DNA of 64,000 nt from G965207335 sp965222825 (GTDB taxonomy: Bacteria > Pseudomonadota > Gammaproteobacteria > PS1 > Pseudothioglobaceae), in assembly GCA_965222825.1 (NCBI GenBank), contig OZ244964.1, positions 1,116,001-1,180,000 on the forward strand. Reading direction: 5' to 3'. Below the pieces are notes generated by a model that worked only from the letters and a program-made list of their open reading frames with translations, was not told the DNA's origin and ran no database searches. The position numbers and the translations under genes were made by a program. This document shows, one piece after another, positions 45,487 to 54,307 of the stretch (the stretch's first letter is position 1; every line of letters begins with the position of its first letter).

Positions 45487-46953
45487 ATGGATGGCAAAGA
45501 ATTATGTTTAAGGGTTGAAGCTATTGCTAATGAAAAAAGAATTAGTCAAGATGATGTTTTTTCTGCACTAGAAGAAGCATTATCATTAGTTAGTGAAAAA
45601 CATAGTAAGCAAAAAATACGCATTAGCATTAACAGAGAGAGTGGAGAATTTGAAACATTTAGACGCTGGTTAGTGGTAGAAGATGGTACTACAATAGTTG
45701 ATGAAAATATAGAATTTAGCACTGATATCCATATTGAACAAAAAGATACAGATGGCTTAGAAGTTGATGATTTTGTTGAACAAAAAAGAGCAGATATAAA
45801 TTTAGGTCGTGTAGCGGCACAAATAGTAAAACAGGTAATTGTGCAAAAAGTTAAAGAAGTAGAGCGAGCACAAATAGTAGCAGAATACAAAGACAGAATT
45901 GGAGAAACCATCCAAGCCACAATTAAAAAAATTGAGCGAGGCAATGTTTATCTAGACTTAGGCGGTATTGACGGTATGATACCTAGGGCAGATACAATAC
46001 CTAATGAGTTACTTCATAAAGATGATAGGATTAAAGTATATATTACCAAAGTTAAGCAAACACTATCGGGGGTGCAAATTATGCTAAGCCGCACTGCTAA
46101 AGAATTATTAAGTGCACTATTTGCTATGGAAGTCCCAGAGATAGCAGACGGTGTAATTGAGGTTAAAAGTGTAGCTAGAGACCCTGGACTAAGGGCTAAG
46201 GTTGCAGTTGCTACCAAAGATAAAAGAATTGACCCAATAGGAACTTGTATAGGTATGCGTGGCTCGAGAGTACAAGCGGTATCTGATGGCGTAAATGGGG
46301 AGCGAATAGATGTAATATTATGGGATGAGGATATAGTGCAGTTTGTTATTAACGCTATGAAGCCTGCTGATGTCGTTTCTATTGACATAGATGAAAATAG
46401 TGGAATCACAGAAGTTGCTGTAGAAGATGAACAACTATCTCAGGCAATAGGCAGTAAGGGGCAAAATATTCGCTTGGCATCTGAGGTTACTAATCTTAAA
46501 ATTAATGTAACATCCACAACAAAATTACTAGAAAAACAACAAAGTGAAGAGCAAAAATTAGAACAAGAACTTGCTAAAATACTTGATATTGATATAAAAA
46601 TAGCAAATACTTTAATTAAACAAGGGTTTATTAGCATAGATCATATAGTAGATGCAGATGAGAGTGATTTATTGGCTATCGATTCCTTTGATGATGAATT
46701 GGTAAGTTTGTTAAAAATTAGGGCTGAGGATGAGTCTCTGGCTAGGGCATTGAGTGATAATGATTCTCTGGATATATTATTGTCCGTAGATGGTGTAGAT
46801 GAAGACTTAGCAAGTGCTTTGATATTAGAGGGAATTAATAGCCAAGATGATTTAGCAGATTTATCTACTGATGAATTAGTAGATATTTATAATATGGATA
46901 CAGAAAGTGCAGCTAGTATTATTATGAGTGCTAGAGCGCCTTGGTTTGAATGA
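45487..46953 (+). CDS. nusA: Transcription elongation/termination factor NusA
   Basis: 488 aa from the ATG at 45487, which has a TAGGAG ribosome-binding site and aligns with the usual N-terminus (ELCLRVEAIANEKRISQDDVF); a longer frame from GTG 45451 overlaps rimP and is unlikely. Domains: N-terminal RNAP-binding (FRRWLVVEDG), S1 (IGETIQATIKKIERGNVYLDLGG), KH1/KH2 (RDPGLRAKVAV, GTCIGMRGSRVQAV, AIGSKGQNIRLA), and two C-terminal acidic AR-like repeats. Followed by infB 38 nt later. Confidence 0.97.
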   Translation: MDGKELCLRVEAIANEKRISQDDVFSALEEALSLVSEKHSKQKIRISINRESGEFETFRRWLVVEDGTTIVDENIEFSTDIHIEQKDTDGLEVDDFVEQKRADINLGRVAAQIVKQVIVQKVKEVERAQIVAEYKDRIGETIQATIKKIERGNVYLDLGGIDGMIPRADTIPNELLHKDDRIKVYITKVKQTLSGVQIMLSRTAKELLSALFAMEVPEIADGVIEVKSVARDPGLRAKVAVATKDKRIDPIGTCIGMRGSRVQAVSDGVNGERIDVILWDEDIVQFVINAMKPADVVSIDIDENSGITEVAVEDEQLSQAIGSKGQNIRLASEVTNLKINVTSTTKLLEKQQSEEQKLEQELAKILDIDIKIANTLIKQGFISIDHIVDADESDLLAIDSFDDELVSLLKIRAEDESLARALSDNDSLDILLSVDGVDEDLASALILEGINSQDDLADLSTDELVDIYNMDTESAASIIMSARAPWFE

Positions 46954-46991
46954 GGTTCTTTGAGTAGAGTTTTTAAATTTATAAAGATAAA

Positions 46992-49418
46992 ATGCCTGAT
47001 ATTAAGATAGAAAAATTAGCAGAAAAATTTAGACTAATGCCACAAAAACTTCTAGAACACCTAGCAAGTGCAGGCATAACTGGTAAAGATATAAAATCAT
47101 CAGTAACTAATGATGAAAAGATTATTTTAACAGAATATCTAAAAAATAAGATTACTAGAAATAAAAAAATTACCACCAGCAATACTGTTGTTGTTAAGAA
47201 ACCAAAATCATATAATAAAACTGGCATTACTATAATTCGTAGAAATAAAGTTACCCAAGAGGCATTAACAGCAAAACCTATTATTAGTAAAGACAAAATA
47301 GATGTTTTAAAAAATCACCAGGATTCTATTAAGGCAAGTAAGATTAAAGAACAAGAATTTTTAGAACAAGAAAAAAAACGCCGTCAAGAGCTAAGCAACC
47401 AGCAAGATTCTCAAAAAGAAAATGTTACAGATAAACCCGAAAAAGCCAAGAATTTAGCCAAGTTAGGCACTAAAGATAAAGACCAAGCAATTAAAGACAA
47501 GCCAGATAATACCAGCAACAGTAAACCTAATTATAAACCAGATAATATAAATTATAATAGAATCTCAAATAGAAAATTAAAAAAGAAAGATAAAACTAGA
47601 CTCTCACAACAATTAAGAGAAGAACAAAGTAAGCAACATGCTTTTGTTAAGCCAGTTGATCCTGTTGTCCATCAAGTATCAGTGCCTGATTTTATAAAAG
47701 TTGCTGATATTGCCCAACAAATGGGCGTTAAGGCAGGCGAGGTATTAAAACAAATGATGAGTATGGGGGTTAGAGCAACTATAAATGATGTAATAGACCA
47801 AGATACAGCCATACTTGTTATTGAAGAAATGGGACACAAACCAATAATCGTTACTACTGAAACTGTAGAAGATATTGCCTTATCAGGCGATGATTTAGGT
47901 GGCACTAAAAAACCAAGACCACCAATTGTTGCACTTATGGGGCATGTTGACCATGGTAAAACCTCATTATTAGATTATATTCGTAAAACTAAAATTGCTA
48001 AGGGTGAGACTGGAGGTATTACCCAACATATTGGTGCGTATCAAGTAGATACTGCTAATGGTAAAATTACCTTTTTAGATACTCCTGGACATTCAGCGTT
48101 TACTAAAATGCGTTTAAGAGGTGCTAGTGCAACTGATATTGTAATTTTAGTAGTAGCAGCTGATGATGGAGTAATGCCTGAGACTATTGATTCCATTAAA
48201 CATGCAAAAAAATCTAATACTGCTATTATTGTTGCCATTAATAAGATTGATAAAGAAGGTGCTAATAGCGAAAAAGCAATACAGATGTTATCTAATAACG
48301 GTGTAGTATCCGAGAAGTGGGGTGGTGATACTATTATGGTTGAAATATCTGCACTTACAGGAGCTGGTATAGACGAATTATTAGAAGCTATTACTTTACA
48401 AGCTGAAGTATTAGAATTACAAGCAGCAATAGATATTAGGGCTATGGGTGTGGTATTAGAAGCTAGAGTTGAAAAAGGCAGAGGTAAAATAGCAACTTTA
48501 TTAGTTCAAGAGGGAGTATTAAAACATGGCGATGCTGTAATAGCAGGTTTAGAATACGGTAAAATTAAACAAATAATTGATGATACTGGAGTAATACTAA
48601 AATCAGCAATGCCATCTATGCCAGTTGAAGTCTTAGGCTTATCAGGAGTGCCTGATGCTGGAGATCATTTTGTAGTATTAGCTAGCGAAAAAGAAGTCAA
48701 AGAAATAGCGTATCAAAAACGCATTAAAGCCAAAGAATTAAAACTACAAAAAGACCAAGCCTTAAAAATGGAAAACTTTATTACTAATATGGAAAGGGAA
48801 AATATACAAAAACTAAACATATTAGTAAAGGCTGATGTTAGAGGCTCATCTCAAGCTCTAACTGATGCTCTGGAACAACTTTCTATAGATGAGTTAAATA
48901 TTAAAATAGTAGGCTCAGGAGTAGGTGCTATTAATGACTCGGATATGGCATTGGCAATAGCATCTAATGCAGTGGTTTTAGGTTTTAATGTTAGAGCAGA
49001 TTCTCTAGCTAGAAAGAGTGCTGAAAAAAATGGTATTGACATTAGATATTACAGCATAATTTATAATCTTATTGATGATGTTAAAGCGATGATGTCGGGT
49101 TTAATTGCTCCAGAATTAAGCGAAAATATTTTAGGCATAGCAGAGGTTAAAGATGTATTTAAGTCTAAAAAATTAGGCTATATAGCAGGATGTATAGTCT
49201 TAGAAGGTAAGGTTAAACATAATAGTCCAATCCGTGTTTTAAGACAAAGCGTGGTAATTTATGATGGTGAATTAGAATCTCTAAGGCGTTTCAAAGATGA
49301 GGTAGTTGAGGTAGAATCAGGTGTGGAATGCGGTATTGGCGTTAAAGATTATAATGATATTCAAAAAGGTGACCAAATAGAAGTATTTGAAAGAATAGAA
49401 ATCCCTGTAAAATTATAA
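46992..49418 (+). CDS. infB: Translation initiation factor IF-2
   Basis: GTPase delivering initiator tRNA to the ribosome. 808 aa: Lys/Asn/Asp-rich variable N-terminus, a IF2_N helix (VPDFIKVADIAQQMGVKAGEV), G domain from GHVDHGKTS near 317, DTPGHSAFTKMR and NKIDKEGAN, then domains II-IV ending RVLRQSVVIYDGELESLRRFKDEV. One-base overlap (TAATG) with rbfA. Confidence 0.98.
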   Translation: MPDIKIEKLAEKFRLMPQKLLEHLASAGITGKDIKSSVTNDEKIILTEYLKNKITRNKKITTSNTVVVKKPKSYNKTGITIIRRNKVTQEALTAKPIISKDKIDVLKNHQDSIKASKIKEQEFLEQEKKRRQELSNQQDSQKENVTDKPEKAKNLAKLGTKDKDQAIKDKPDNTSNSKPNYKPDNINYNRISNRKLKKKDKTRLSQQLREEQSKQHAFVKPVDPVVHQVSVPDFIKVADIAQQMGVKAGEVLKQMMSMGVRATINDVIDQDTAILVIEEMGHKPIIVTTETVEDIALSGDDLGGTKKPRPPIVALMGHVDHGKTSLLDYIRKTKIAKGETGGITQHIGAYQVDTANGKITFLDTPGHSAFTKMRLRGASATDIVILVVAADDGVMPETIDSIKHAKKSNTAIIVAINKIDKEGANSEKAIQMLSNNGVVSEKWGGDTIMVEISALTGAGIDELLEAITLQAEVLELQAAIDIRAMGVVLEARVEKGRGKIATLLVQEGVLKHGDAVIAGLEYGKIKQIIDDTGVILKSAMPSMPVEVLGLSGVPDAGDHFVVLASEKEVKEIAYQKRIKAKELKLQKDQALKMENFITNMERENIQKLNILVKADVRGSSQALTDALEQLSIDELNIKIVGSGVGAINDSDMALAIASNAVVLGFNVRADSLARKSAEKNGIDIRYYSIIYNLIDDVKAMMSGLIAPELSENILGIAEVKDVFKSKKLGYIAGCIVLEGKVKHNSPIRVLRQSVVIYDGELESLRRFKDEVVEVESGVECGIGVKDYNDIQKGDQIEVFERIEIPVKL

Positions 49419-49756
49419 TGGATATTGAACAAGAGTCTTATAGAGTAGAAAGAATTAGCGAGTTAATAAAAAGAGAGTTAGCAATGCTTTTTCATAATAA
49501 TATTCAAGATAGCAGAATAAAAAGCATAGTAATTATTGAAGTCATAGTTAGTAAAAACTTAAATAGTGCCAAAGTATTTTTTGATGTTGATAGTTATAAT
49601 AAAGATATTAAATTCGCATTAAATAAAGCAGGAATTTTTTTGCGTAAACAAATAGCTAAATCACTAAAATTACGCCACGCTCCAGAACTAAATTTTATCT
49701 ATGATAGAACTCAAAAAACAGCAAATCGTATTGATGAGTTATTGGCTAAATTATAA
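49418..49756 (+). CDS. rbfA: Ribosome-binding factor A
   Basis: 30S maturation factor with a KH fold. 112 aa: YRVERISELIKRELAMLFHN, KSIVIIEVIVSKNLNSAKVFFDV, LRKQIAKSLKLRHAPELNFIYD. Full length. truB would normally follow directly, but two unknown genes intervene here. Confidence 0.95.
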   Translation: MDIEQESYRVERISELIKRELAMLFHNNIQDSRIKSIVIIEVIVSKNLNSAKVFFDVDSYNKDIKFALNKAGIFLRKQIAKSLKLRHAPELNFIYDRTQKTANRIDELLAKL

Positions 49757-49765
49757 AAATAATAC

Positions 49766-49792
49766 TTGACAAGTTGATTTTTGATGTATAAT
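49766..49792 (+). promoter_or_regulatory. Probable promoter
   Basis: TTGACA (49766-49771) and TATAAT (49787-49792), both consensus, with a short 15-nt spacer. A hairpin terminator lies about 110 nt downstream. Confidence 0.55.
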
Positions 49793-49798
49793 TGTGGT

Positions 49799-49924
49799 AG
49801 TTTATTTTTAATGTATTGTTTTATATGGTTTTATTACTAACAAAATCAATATTTTATAAATCAAATTTGTGTATTTTGGTAGCGGTATTATTGACAATGA
49901 AAAACGACTAATAGTCGTTTTTTT
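49799..49924 (+). ncRNA. Candidate small RNA or leader between rbfA and a small membrane gene
   Basis: About 125 nt between the promoter at 49766 and the terminator at 49900-49924, with no ORF over it. It could be a small RNA, or the leader of the 49952 gene with read-through. Inferred from flanking signals only. Confidence 0.35.
49900..49924 (+). terminator. Rho-independent terminator
   Basis: AAAACGACT/AGTCGTTTT stem (9 bp, loop AAT) with a continuous T run downstream. Confidence 0.85.
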
Positions 49925-49951
49925 ATACTTGTTATAAAATAAAGGTAACTT

Positions 49952-50137
49952 ATGAAAGTGTTATTATTATTATTATTTATATTTATTGTTATGCCATTAA
50001 CATTTAAAATTATTTTAACTCAATTAAATATTCGTAAAGCTGGTAAAAGAACATCTGGTGCTGATGTTACTAATGGTCAAGTTTTTAACAAAGTAACAAA
50101 ATTGTGGGAAGCAGACCATAAAGGATTGCCCTATTAA
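49952..50137 (+). CDS. Small single-pass membrane protein, unknown function
   Basis: 61 aa. Residues 2-24 are one long hydrophobic helix (MKVLLLLLFIFIVMPLTFKII), then a basic tail (RKAGKRTSG) and an exposed C-terminus. It has a good ribosome-binding site (AAAGGTAA, 5 nt before ATG). It has a paired unknown gene just downstream. Not recognised; the coding call rests on the ribosome-binding site, AT-rich context and position. Confidence 0.6.
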   Translation: MKVLLLLLFIFIVMPLTFKIILTQLNIRKAGKRTSGADVTNGQVFNKVTKLWEADHKGLPY

Positions 50138-50152
50138 TTTTAGGGAATAATT

Positions 50153-51652
50153 GTGGCAAATGATACTGAGTTGTTTAATAAGTTAGCAGATAAGTATCAT
50201 TACTTTAATTGGATTCCTAGCATTTCTGGTAATTTGTATTTTAGTTTAGCAAAAATTAGCAATTATGGTCATATTGATAATTTATACGCTAATTTTTGTC
50301 ATTTACCTAATACTGCAGAAAAAAATCTCAATCATCCATTAGCAACTCGTTATATTGTTTGCACTTCTGTTAAGCATCATACAGATGCAAAATATGGTAA
50401 AAACTATCAAAATTTTAATCAACGCTATATTTTTATCGGTAAAACTAATAAAAAATCCCATTTAGAGGGTAGATTATTTGTTTTATATTCTGATAATAAC
50501 AATAATCATCTTATAAAACTTCTTAGTGAAATACACTGCACTAATAAAATCCTTGAACAACAAAGTAGAGAGAATAAAAGTTTTAAAATCATTGAAGAAA
50601 CAGAAATAATTTTAAAAAATAAGTATGAAAGCATAGAATACGAAATTGATAATTTAGAAAAAAATATTTTACAAACAGACAATGTTGAAGAAATACAACT
50701 ACATTCGTTTGATTTTTATATTCATAAAAATGGCTGGTGCTTTTTTAGTCAAACAACTAAACACAAACTATCAAGTGATACAATTGAGTATATTGATAGT
50801 TATAATAAAGTGCCAAGATTTTATAAACTAGCGTCATATTTTGTTAAACAATTTTTACATAGTCATGCACATCATTCTAAGAATCAAGACTCTACTACAG
50901 GCATAACAGACTTAAGTATTCACAAAAATAATAAAGATATAGATAAAAAAACTAATGAGATACTAAAACATCAATTAAGTTATATTGTAAAAGAGGTTAT
51001 AAATGTTAAAAGAAATTTTAATTTTTCCTCGCTTAACCCAGTTGGTTTTGTAGCATACGCAAAGTCTTTAGTTTATAGTTTTGAAGGGATTATTAATAAA
51101 GATAATATTAATAATCACATAAAATACCTTGATAATTTACACATAGATGTTACTCAAATTATTAAAAATAATTCTGTGCCAGTATCAATAATTAATGAGG
51201 GCTGGTTTAAGGCAATACTATTGTGGAATGTGCCATTGCAAATATTGGGGATAAATTTTTATAGACAAATTGAAAAAGAGCCGTGGTGGGGCAATACTGT
51301 TTGTTGGTTTGATATTGGCAATAATGATACCATATCTATTACTATATTTATGTTGATGCTGTTGTTTTTTTCAGAGTTTATAAGATTTGTATATCTATCT
51401 CATATAAGTAAAAAGATTATTCATAATCGTCTAGCAAAATTTAATGTATTTGGTGTTAGTGATTATATAAATAACTATTTTAGAAGTTATTGTAGTTTTT
51501 CTTGTAAAAATAATAAATGTAGTAAAAATAAATATGCTATTAGACCAAAAATTTATAATTGGTATAAAAAAAATACTCGCTCAGTGTATAAAAACATTAC
51601 AACTATTATCTTTGTTTGTAGTATTTTTATATACAGTATATTTATTGTTTAG
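50153..51652 (+). CDS. Large membrane-associated protein, unknown function
   Basis: Not recognised. The 499-aa protein starts at GTG 50153. Residues 1-370 are mostly hydrophilic with no visible family motif; a notable His cluster is HSHAHHSKN near residue 240, preceded by a Lys/Ser/Asp-rich region. Two hydrophobic segments lie near the C-terminus (ITIFMLMLLFFSEFIRFVYL at about 405-425, and TTIIFVCSIFIYSIFIV at the end). A Cys-rich region (CSFSCKNNKCSK) sits between them. So the bulk of the protein is probably on one side of the inner membrane. It is inserted between rbfA and truB, 3 nt from the truB start. Confidence 0.65.
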   Translation: MANDTELFNKLADKYHYFNWIPSISGNLYFSLAKISNYGHIDNLYANFCHLPNTAEKNLNHPLATRYIVCTSVKHHTDAKYGKNYQNFNQRYIFIGKTNKKSHLEGRLFVLYSDNNNNHLIKLLSEIHCTNKILEQQSRENKSFKIIEETEIILKNKYESIEYEIDNLEKNILQTDNVEEIQLHSFDFYIHKNGWCFFSQTTKHKLSSDTIEYIDSYNKVPRFYKLASYFVKQFLHSHAHHSKNQDSTTGITDLSIHKNNKDIDKKTNEILKHQLSYIVKEVINVKRNFNFSSLNPVGFVAYAKSLVYSFEGIINKDNINNHIKYLDNLHIDVTQIIKNNSVPVSIINEGWFKAILLWNVPLQILGINFYRQIEKEPWWGNTVCWFDIGNNDTISITIFMLMLLFFSEFIRFVYLSHISKKIIHNRLAKFNVFGVSDYINNYFRSYCSFSCKNNKCSKNKYAIRPKIYNWYKKNTRSVYKNITTIIFVCSIFIYSIFIV

Positions 51653-51655
51653 TTT

Positions 51656-52561
51656 GTGTATAAAAATACGAAAAATATAGATATAAGCGGCGTGGTATTA
51701 CTAGATAAGCCTTTAAATATAAGTTCAAATAAAGCCTTACAACAAGTAAAAAAAATATTTAACACTCAAAAAGCAGGGCATACTGGTAGCCTAGACCCTC
51801 TAGCTACTGGAATATTGCCTATTTGTTTAGGGCAAGCTACTAAGTTATCACAGTTTTTACTAGGTGCTAATAAGCGTTATTTAGCAACAGGACAACTAGG
51901 CAAACAAACCACAACAGCAGATGCTGAGGGAGAGGTAATTAAAACTGCTAGTTATCATAATATTAAAAGAGCAGATATTGAGGCAAAATTACTAACTTTT
52001 TTGGGCAATATTGAGCAAATACCGCCTATGTATTCTGCTATAAAATATCAAGGAAAACCCCTATATAAAATAGCCAGAGAGGGTAAAATTATCCCTAGAA
52101 AGAAAAGACTAATAACTATTTTTAAGATAAATTTATTAACTTATGATGATGGGGCTTTTACCATAGATGTGTTGTGCTCCAAAGGGACTTATATTAGAAC
52201 TTTAATAGAAGATATTGCTCACTCGCTAAATTGTTGTGCATTTTTAGCATTATTAACAAGAACAGGCTTTGCTAATTATAGTATTGATGATAGTATATCT
52301 ATTGATAAAATACTCAAACTAAAAAATAATAATATCAATATACTACATGGTATTATTAAGCCAGCACAAGATATATTAGTTAATTACCAAGAAGTTTTAT
52401 TAGATAAAAATCAGGCACAATTAATAAAGTATGGTCAAAAAATAGATTATAAAAATAATCTAAAAAACGCTAGTATTATCAAACTTTTTAGTGATGATAA
52501 TTTTTTGGGTATAGGTTGTTATAAAGATGGTATTATTAGCCCAAAAAGGTTATTTGTTTAG
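51656..52561 (+). CDS. truB: tRNA pseudouridine(55) synthase TruB
   Basis: Makes pseudouridine 55 in the T-loop of tRNAs. 301 aa from GTG: GVVLLDKPLNISSNKALQQVK, the catalytic-Asp motif AGHTGSLDPLATGILPICLG, and SKGTYIRTLIEDIAHSLNC. The C-terminal PUA-like part is present. The rpsO-pnp genes that normally follow are absent here. Start is GTG 4 nt after the previous stop; no ATG fits. Confidence 0.96.
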   Translation: MYKNTKNIDISGVVLLDKPLNISSNKALQQVKKIFNTQKAGHTGSLDPLATGILPICLGQATKLSQFLLGANKRYLATGQLGKQTTTADAEGEVIKTASYHNIKRADIEAKLLTFLGNIEQIPPMYSAIKYQGKPLYKIAREGKIIPRKKRLITIFKINLLTYDDGAFTIDVLCSKGTYIRTLIEDIAHSLNCCAFLALLTRTGFANYSIDDSISIDKILKLKNNNINILHGIIKPAQDILVNYQEVLLDKNQAQLIKYGQKIDYKNNLKNASIIKLFSDDNFLGIGCYKDGIISPKRLFV

Positions 52562-52580
52562 TTGAGACTATTGCACGCCA
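52562..52580. repeat. Short repeat A fragment
   Basis: TTGAGACTATTGCACG is shared exactly with repeat A copy 3 (57674-57689) just after the truB stop. Confidence 0.45.
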
Positions 52581-52588
52581 ATCATTAT

Positions 52589-53233
52589 ATGTCAAAAAAA
52601 GAAACAAAAATATTAAAAAAAGCCCTAATGGGACATGGTTTTTCACCGTATTTTGTTTGTAGTTTAAAAGGCGATAAAAATTTACGAGATAGTGTTTATC
52701 AAAGACAAAAAGTTCCTAATTTTGTTGATAATAATTTATCTGAGCTAACTGAGATTTTTAAGCATTTATTATTAAAAACAACCATTCATAGATTAAGCAT
52801 TGGCTTTAATAATGGTGAGATAAAAACTTTTTCTATATTTGACCCACTTAATATGGAGATTCACACAGCAGAAAACTTATTGTATGAAGATTATGTAAGC
52901 AATAATTTTCCAATAATAGAGTTAGAAAGCAAAGATTTATTTATCCGTCGTTTATATAAATATTTATTAACAGATGATGCCTTTAATACATTACCTATTT
53001 ACTGGCAACAAAATATGATAAATAGAAATAATAATATGACTAAACTCACAGATATAAGTGTTTTAAGTAATATTTTGGATACCTTAACTAAATTAAGAGC
53101 AGTAGATAGTTATTATTTACGCACAGCAATAATTAGTTTGTTTAATTCTTCTGTTGCACTATCATTTAATTGTGATGGCACGCAAATTATGGCACACGGT
53201 GCATTTGAAGATTTTATTAAAGATATTATGTAA
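52589..53233 (+). CDS. Hypothetical protein next to NHLP-leader peptide
   Basis: 214 aa from ATG 52589; an in-frame TTG at 52562 would add 9 codons that fall in a repeat A-like block (GAGACTATTGCACG), so it is less likely. Soluble, mixed alpha/beta composition, no recognised domain, no signal peptide or membrane segment. Possible features: GHGFSPYFVCSLKG near the start, single Cys in FNCDGTQIMAHGAF near the end. It may be an accessory protein of the peptide system downstream, but this is context only. Confidence 0.65.
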   Translation: MSKKETKILKKALMGHGFSPYFVCSLKGDKNLRDSVYQRQKVPNFVDNNLSELTEIFKHLLLKTTIHRLSIGFNNGEIKTFSIFDPLNMEIHTAENLLYEDYVSNNFPIIELESKDLFIRRLYKYLLTDDAFNTLPIYWQQNMINRNNNMTKLTDISVLSNILDTLTKLRAVDSYYLRTAIISLFNSSVALSFNCDGTQIMAHGAFEDFIKDIM

Positions 53234-53351
53234 ACTATATACTGTATAAATTATAAATACTATGTTTTATTTTTTAAAAAACACTGTGTAAAATAACAAA
53301 AGTATAAGATATTTTTACAAAATTAAATAAATTTTAATATGGAGTATTACT

Positions 53352-53687
53352 ATGAATAATATGGATTTTACTAAATTATATGCCAATAAGGCTATGCGTA
53401 AAAATTTATTGGATAACCCTCGTAAAGCACTAGAAAAAGTAAATATTGAGTTAATGGAAAATATTGAGTTTAAGGTAGTTGTTAATACCAAAGAAACTTT
53501 TTATTTTATTATACAAGATAAAAATCTTTATGATACAAATGTAAGTAATATAAATGCTGGCAAACCTGAATATATTAGTTCAATAGGCTCAATAGGCACA
53601 GTTGGCACAGTTGGCACTGCAACTAGCACATTTGGCAGTGCTAGTAGTGTAACCACAGTATCTACTTCTAGCACTGTTAATCCATAG
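53352..53687 (+). CDS. NHLP-leader peptide, putative RiPP precursor
   Basis: 111 aa. Residues 5-55 (DFTKLYANKAMRKNLLDNPR, then KALEKVNIELMENIEFKVVVNTKETFYFII) follow the nitrile-hydratase-alpha-like leader peptide (NHLP) pattern: an N-terminal helix, DNPRKALE, an amphipathic strand and a TxxTFYxxI ending. An AG at residues 69-70 (NINAG-KPEY) is a candidate C39-type cleavage site. The remainder (KPEYISSIGSIGTVGTVGTA then TSTFGSASSVTTVSTSSTVNP) is Ser, Thr, Gly and Val rich with a near-repeat (S/T)(I/V)G, no Cys. A GGAG ribosome-binding site is 7 nt upstream. No modifying enzyme, protease or transporter is beside it, so the modification cannot be inferred; a non-RiPP NHLP protein is the alternative. 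Confidence 0.75.
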   Translation: MNNMDFTKLYANKAMRKNLLDNPRKALEKVNIELMENIEFKVVVNTKETFYFIIQDKNLYDTNVSNINAGKPEYISSIGSIGTVGTVGTATSTFGSASSVTTVSTSSTVNP

Positions 53688-53749
53688 GCTTACTAAGAAA
53701 CAAATAAGTAAAATAATACCCTTAGTATCTAGTTTTATATATTATCGCA

Positions 53750-54307
53750 ATGATTATGATTACTATTGGTGTAGATGAAGCAGGTAGGGGTTGTTTAGCT
53801 GGTAGCGTAGTTGTGGCAGCTGTAATTTTGCCTGATGGTTTTGAGTTAAATGGGTTAACTGATTCTAAAAAAGTCAGTGCTAAAAAACGCCAAGCACTAT
53901 ACTGCGAAATTATCAATAATTCTCAATACGCACTAGGTTCGGCAAGTGCTATTGAAATTGATAAAATAAATATATTACAAGCTACATTATTAGCTATGAA
54001 ACGAGCTATTTATGCCCTAAATATAGATTATGATAAAGTATTAGTGGATGGTAATAAATGCCCGCAGATTAATAATTGTCAAGCTATTGTAAAAGGTGAT
54101 TTAACAGAGCCAGTAATTAGTGCTGCATCTATTATAGCAAAGGTAGTTAGGGATAAACAAATGCAAGAATTAGACTTACTGTATCCAAACTATGGCTTTG
54201 CTAAACACAAATCATATGCTACAAAAGAGCATTTATCAGCAATAAATTTTTTTGGTGCTATTATTAATGTTCATAGATTTTCATTTGCACCTATAAAAAC
54301 TCTCTAA
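53750..54307 (+). CDS. rnhB: Ribonuclease HII
   Basis: Cleaves RNA at RNA-DNA junctions. 185 aa: GVDEAGRGCLAGSVVVAAVIL (first DE), LTDSKKVSAKKR, VDGNKCP (third Asp) and the C-terminal ASIIAKVVRDKQM motif. ATG 53750 or 53756 are equally possible (the start codes MIMITIGVDEA). Full length. Confidence 0.95.
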   Translation: MIMITIGVDEAGRGCLAGSVVVAAVILPDGFELNGLTDSKKVSAKKRQALYCEIINNSQYALGSASAIEIDKINILQATLLAMKRAIYALNIDYDKVLVDGNKCPQINNCQAIVKGDLTEPVISAASIIAKVVRDKQMQELDLLYPNYGFAKHKSYATKEHLSAINFFGAIINVHRFSFAPIKTL

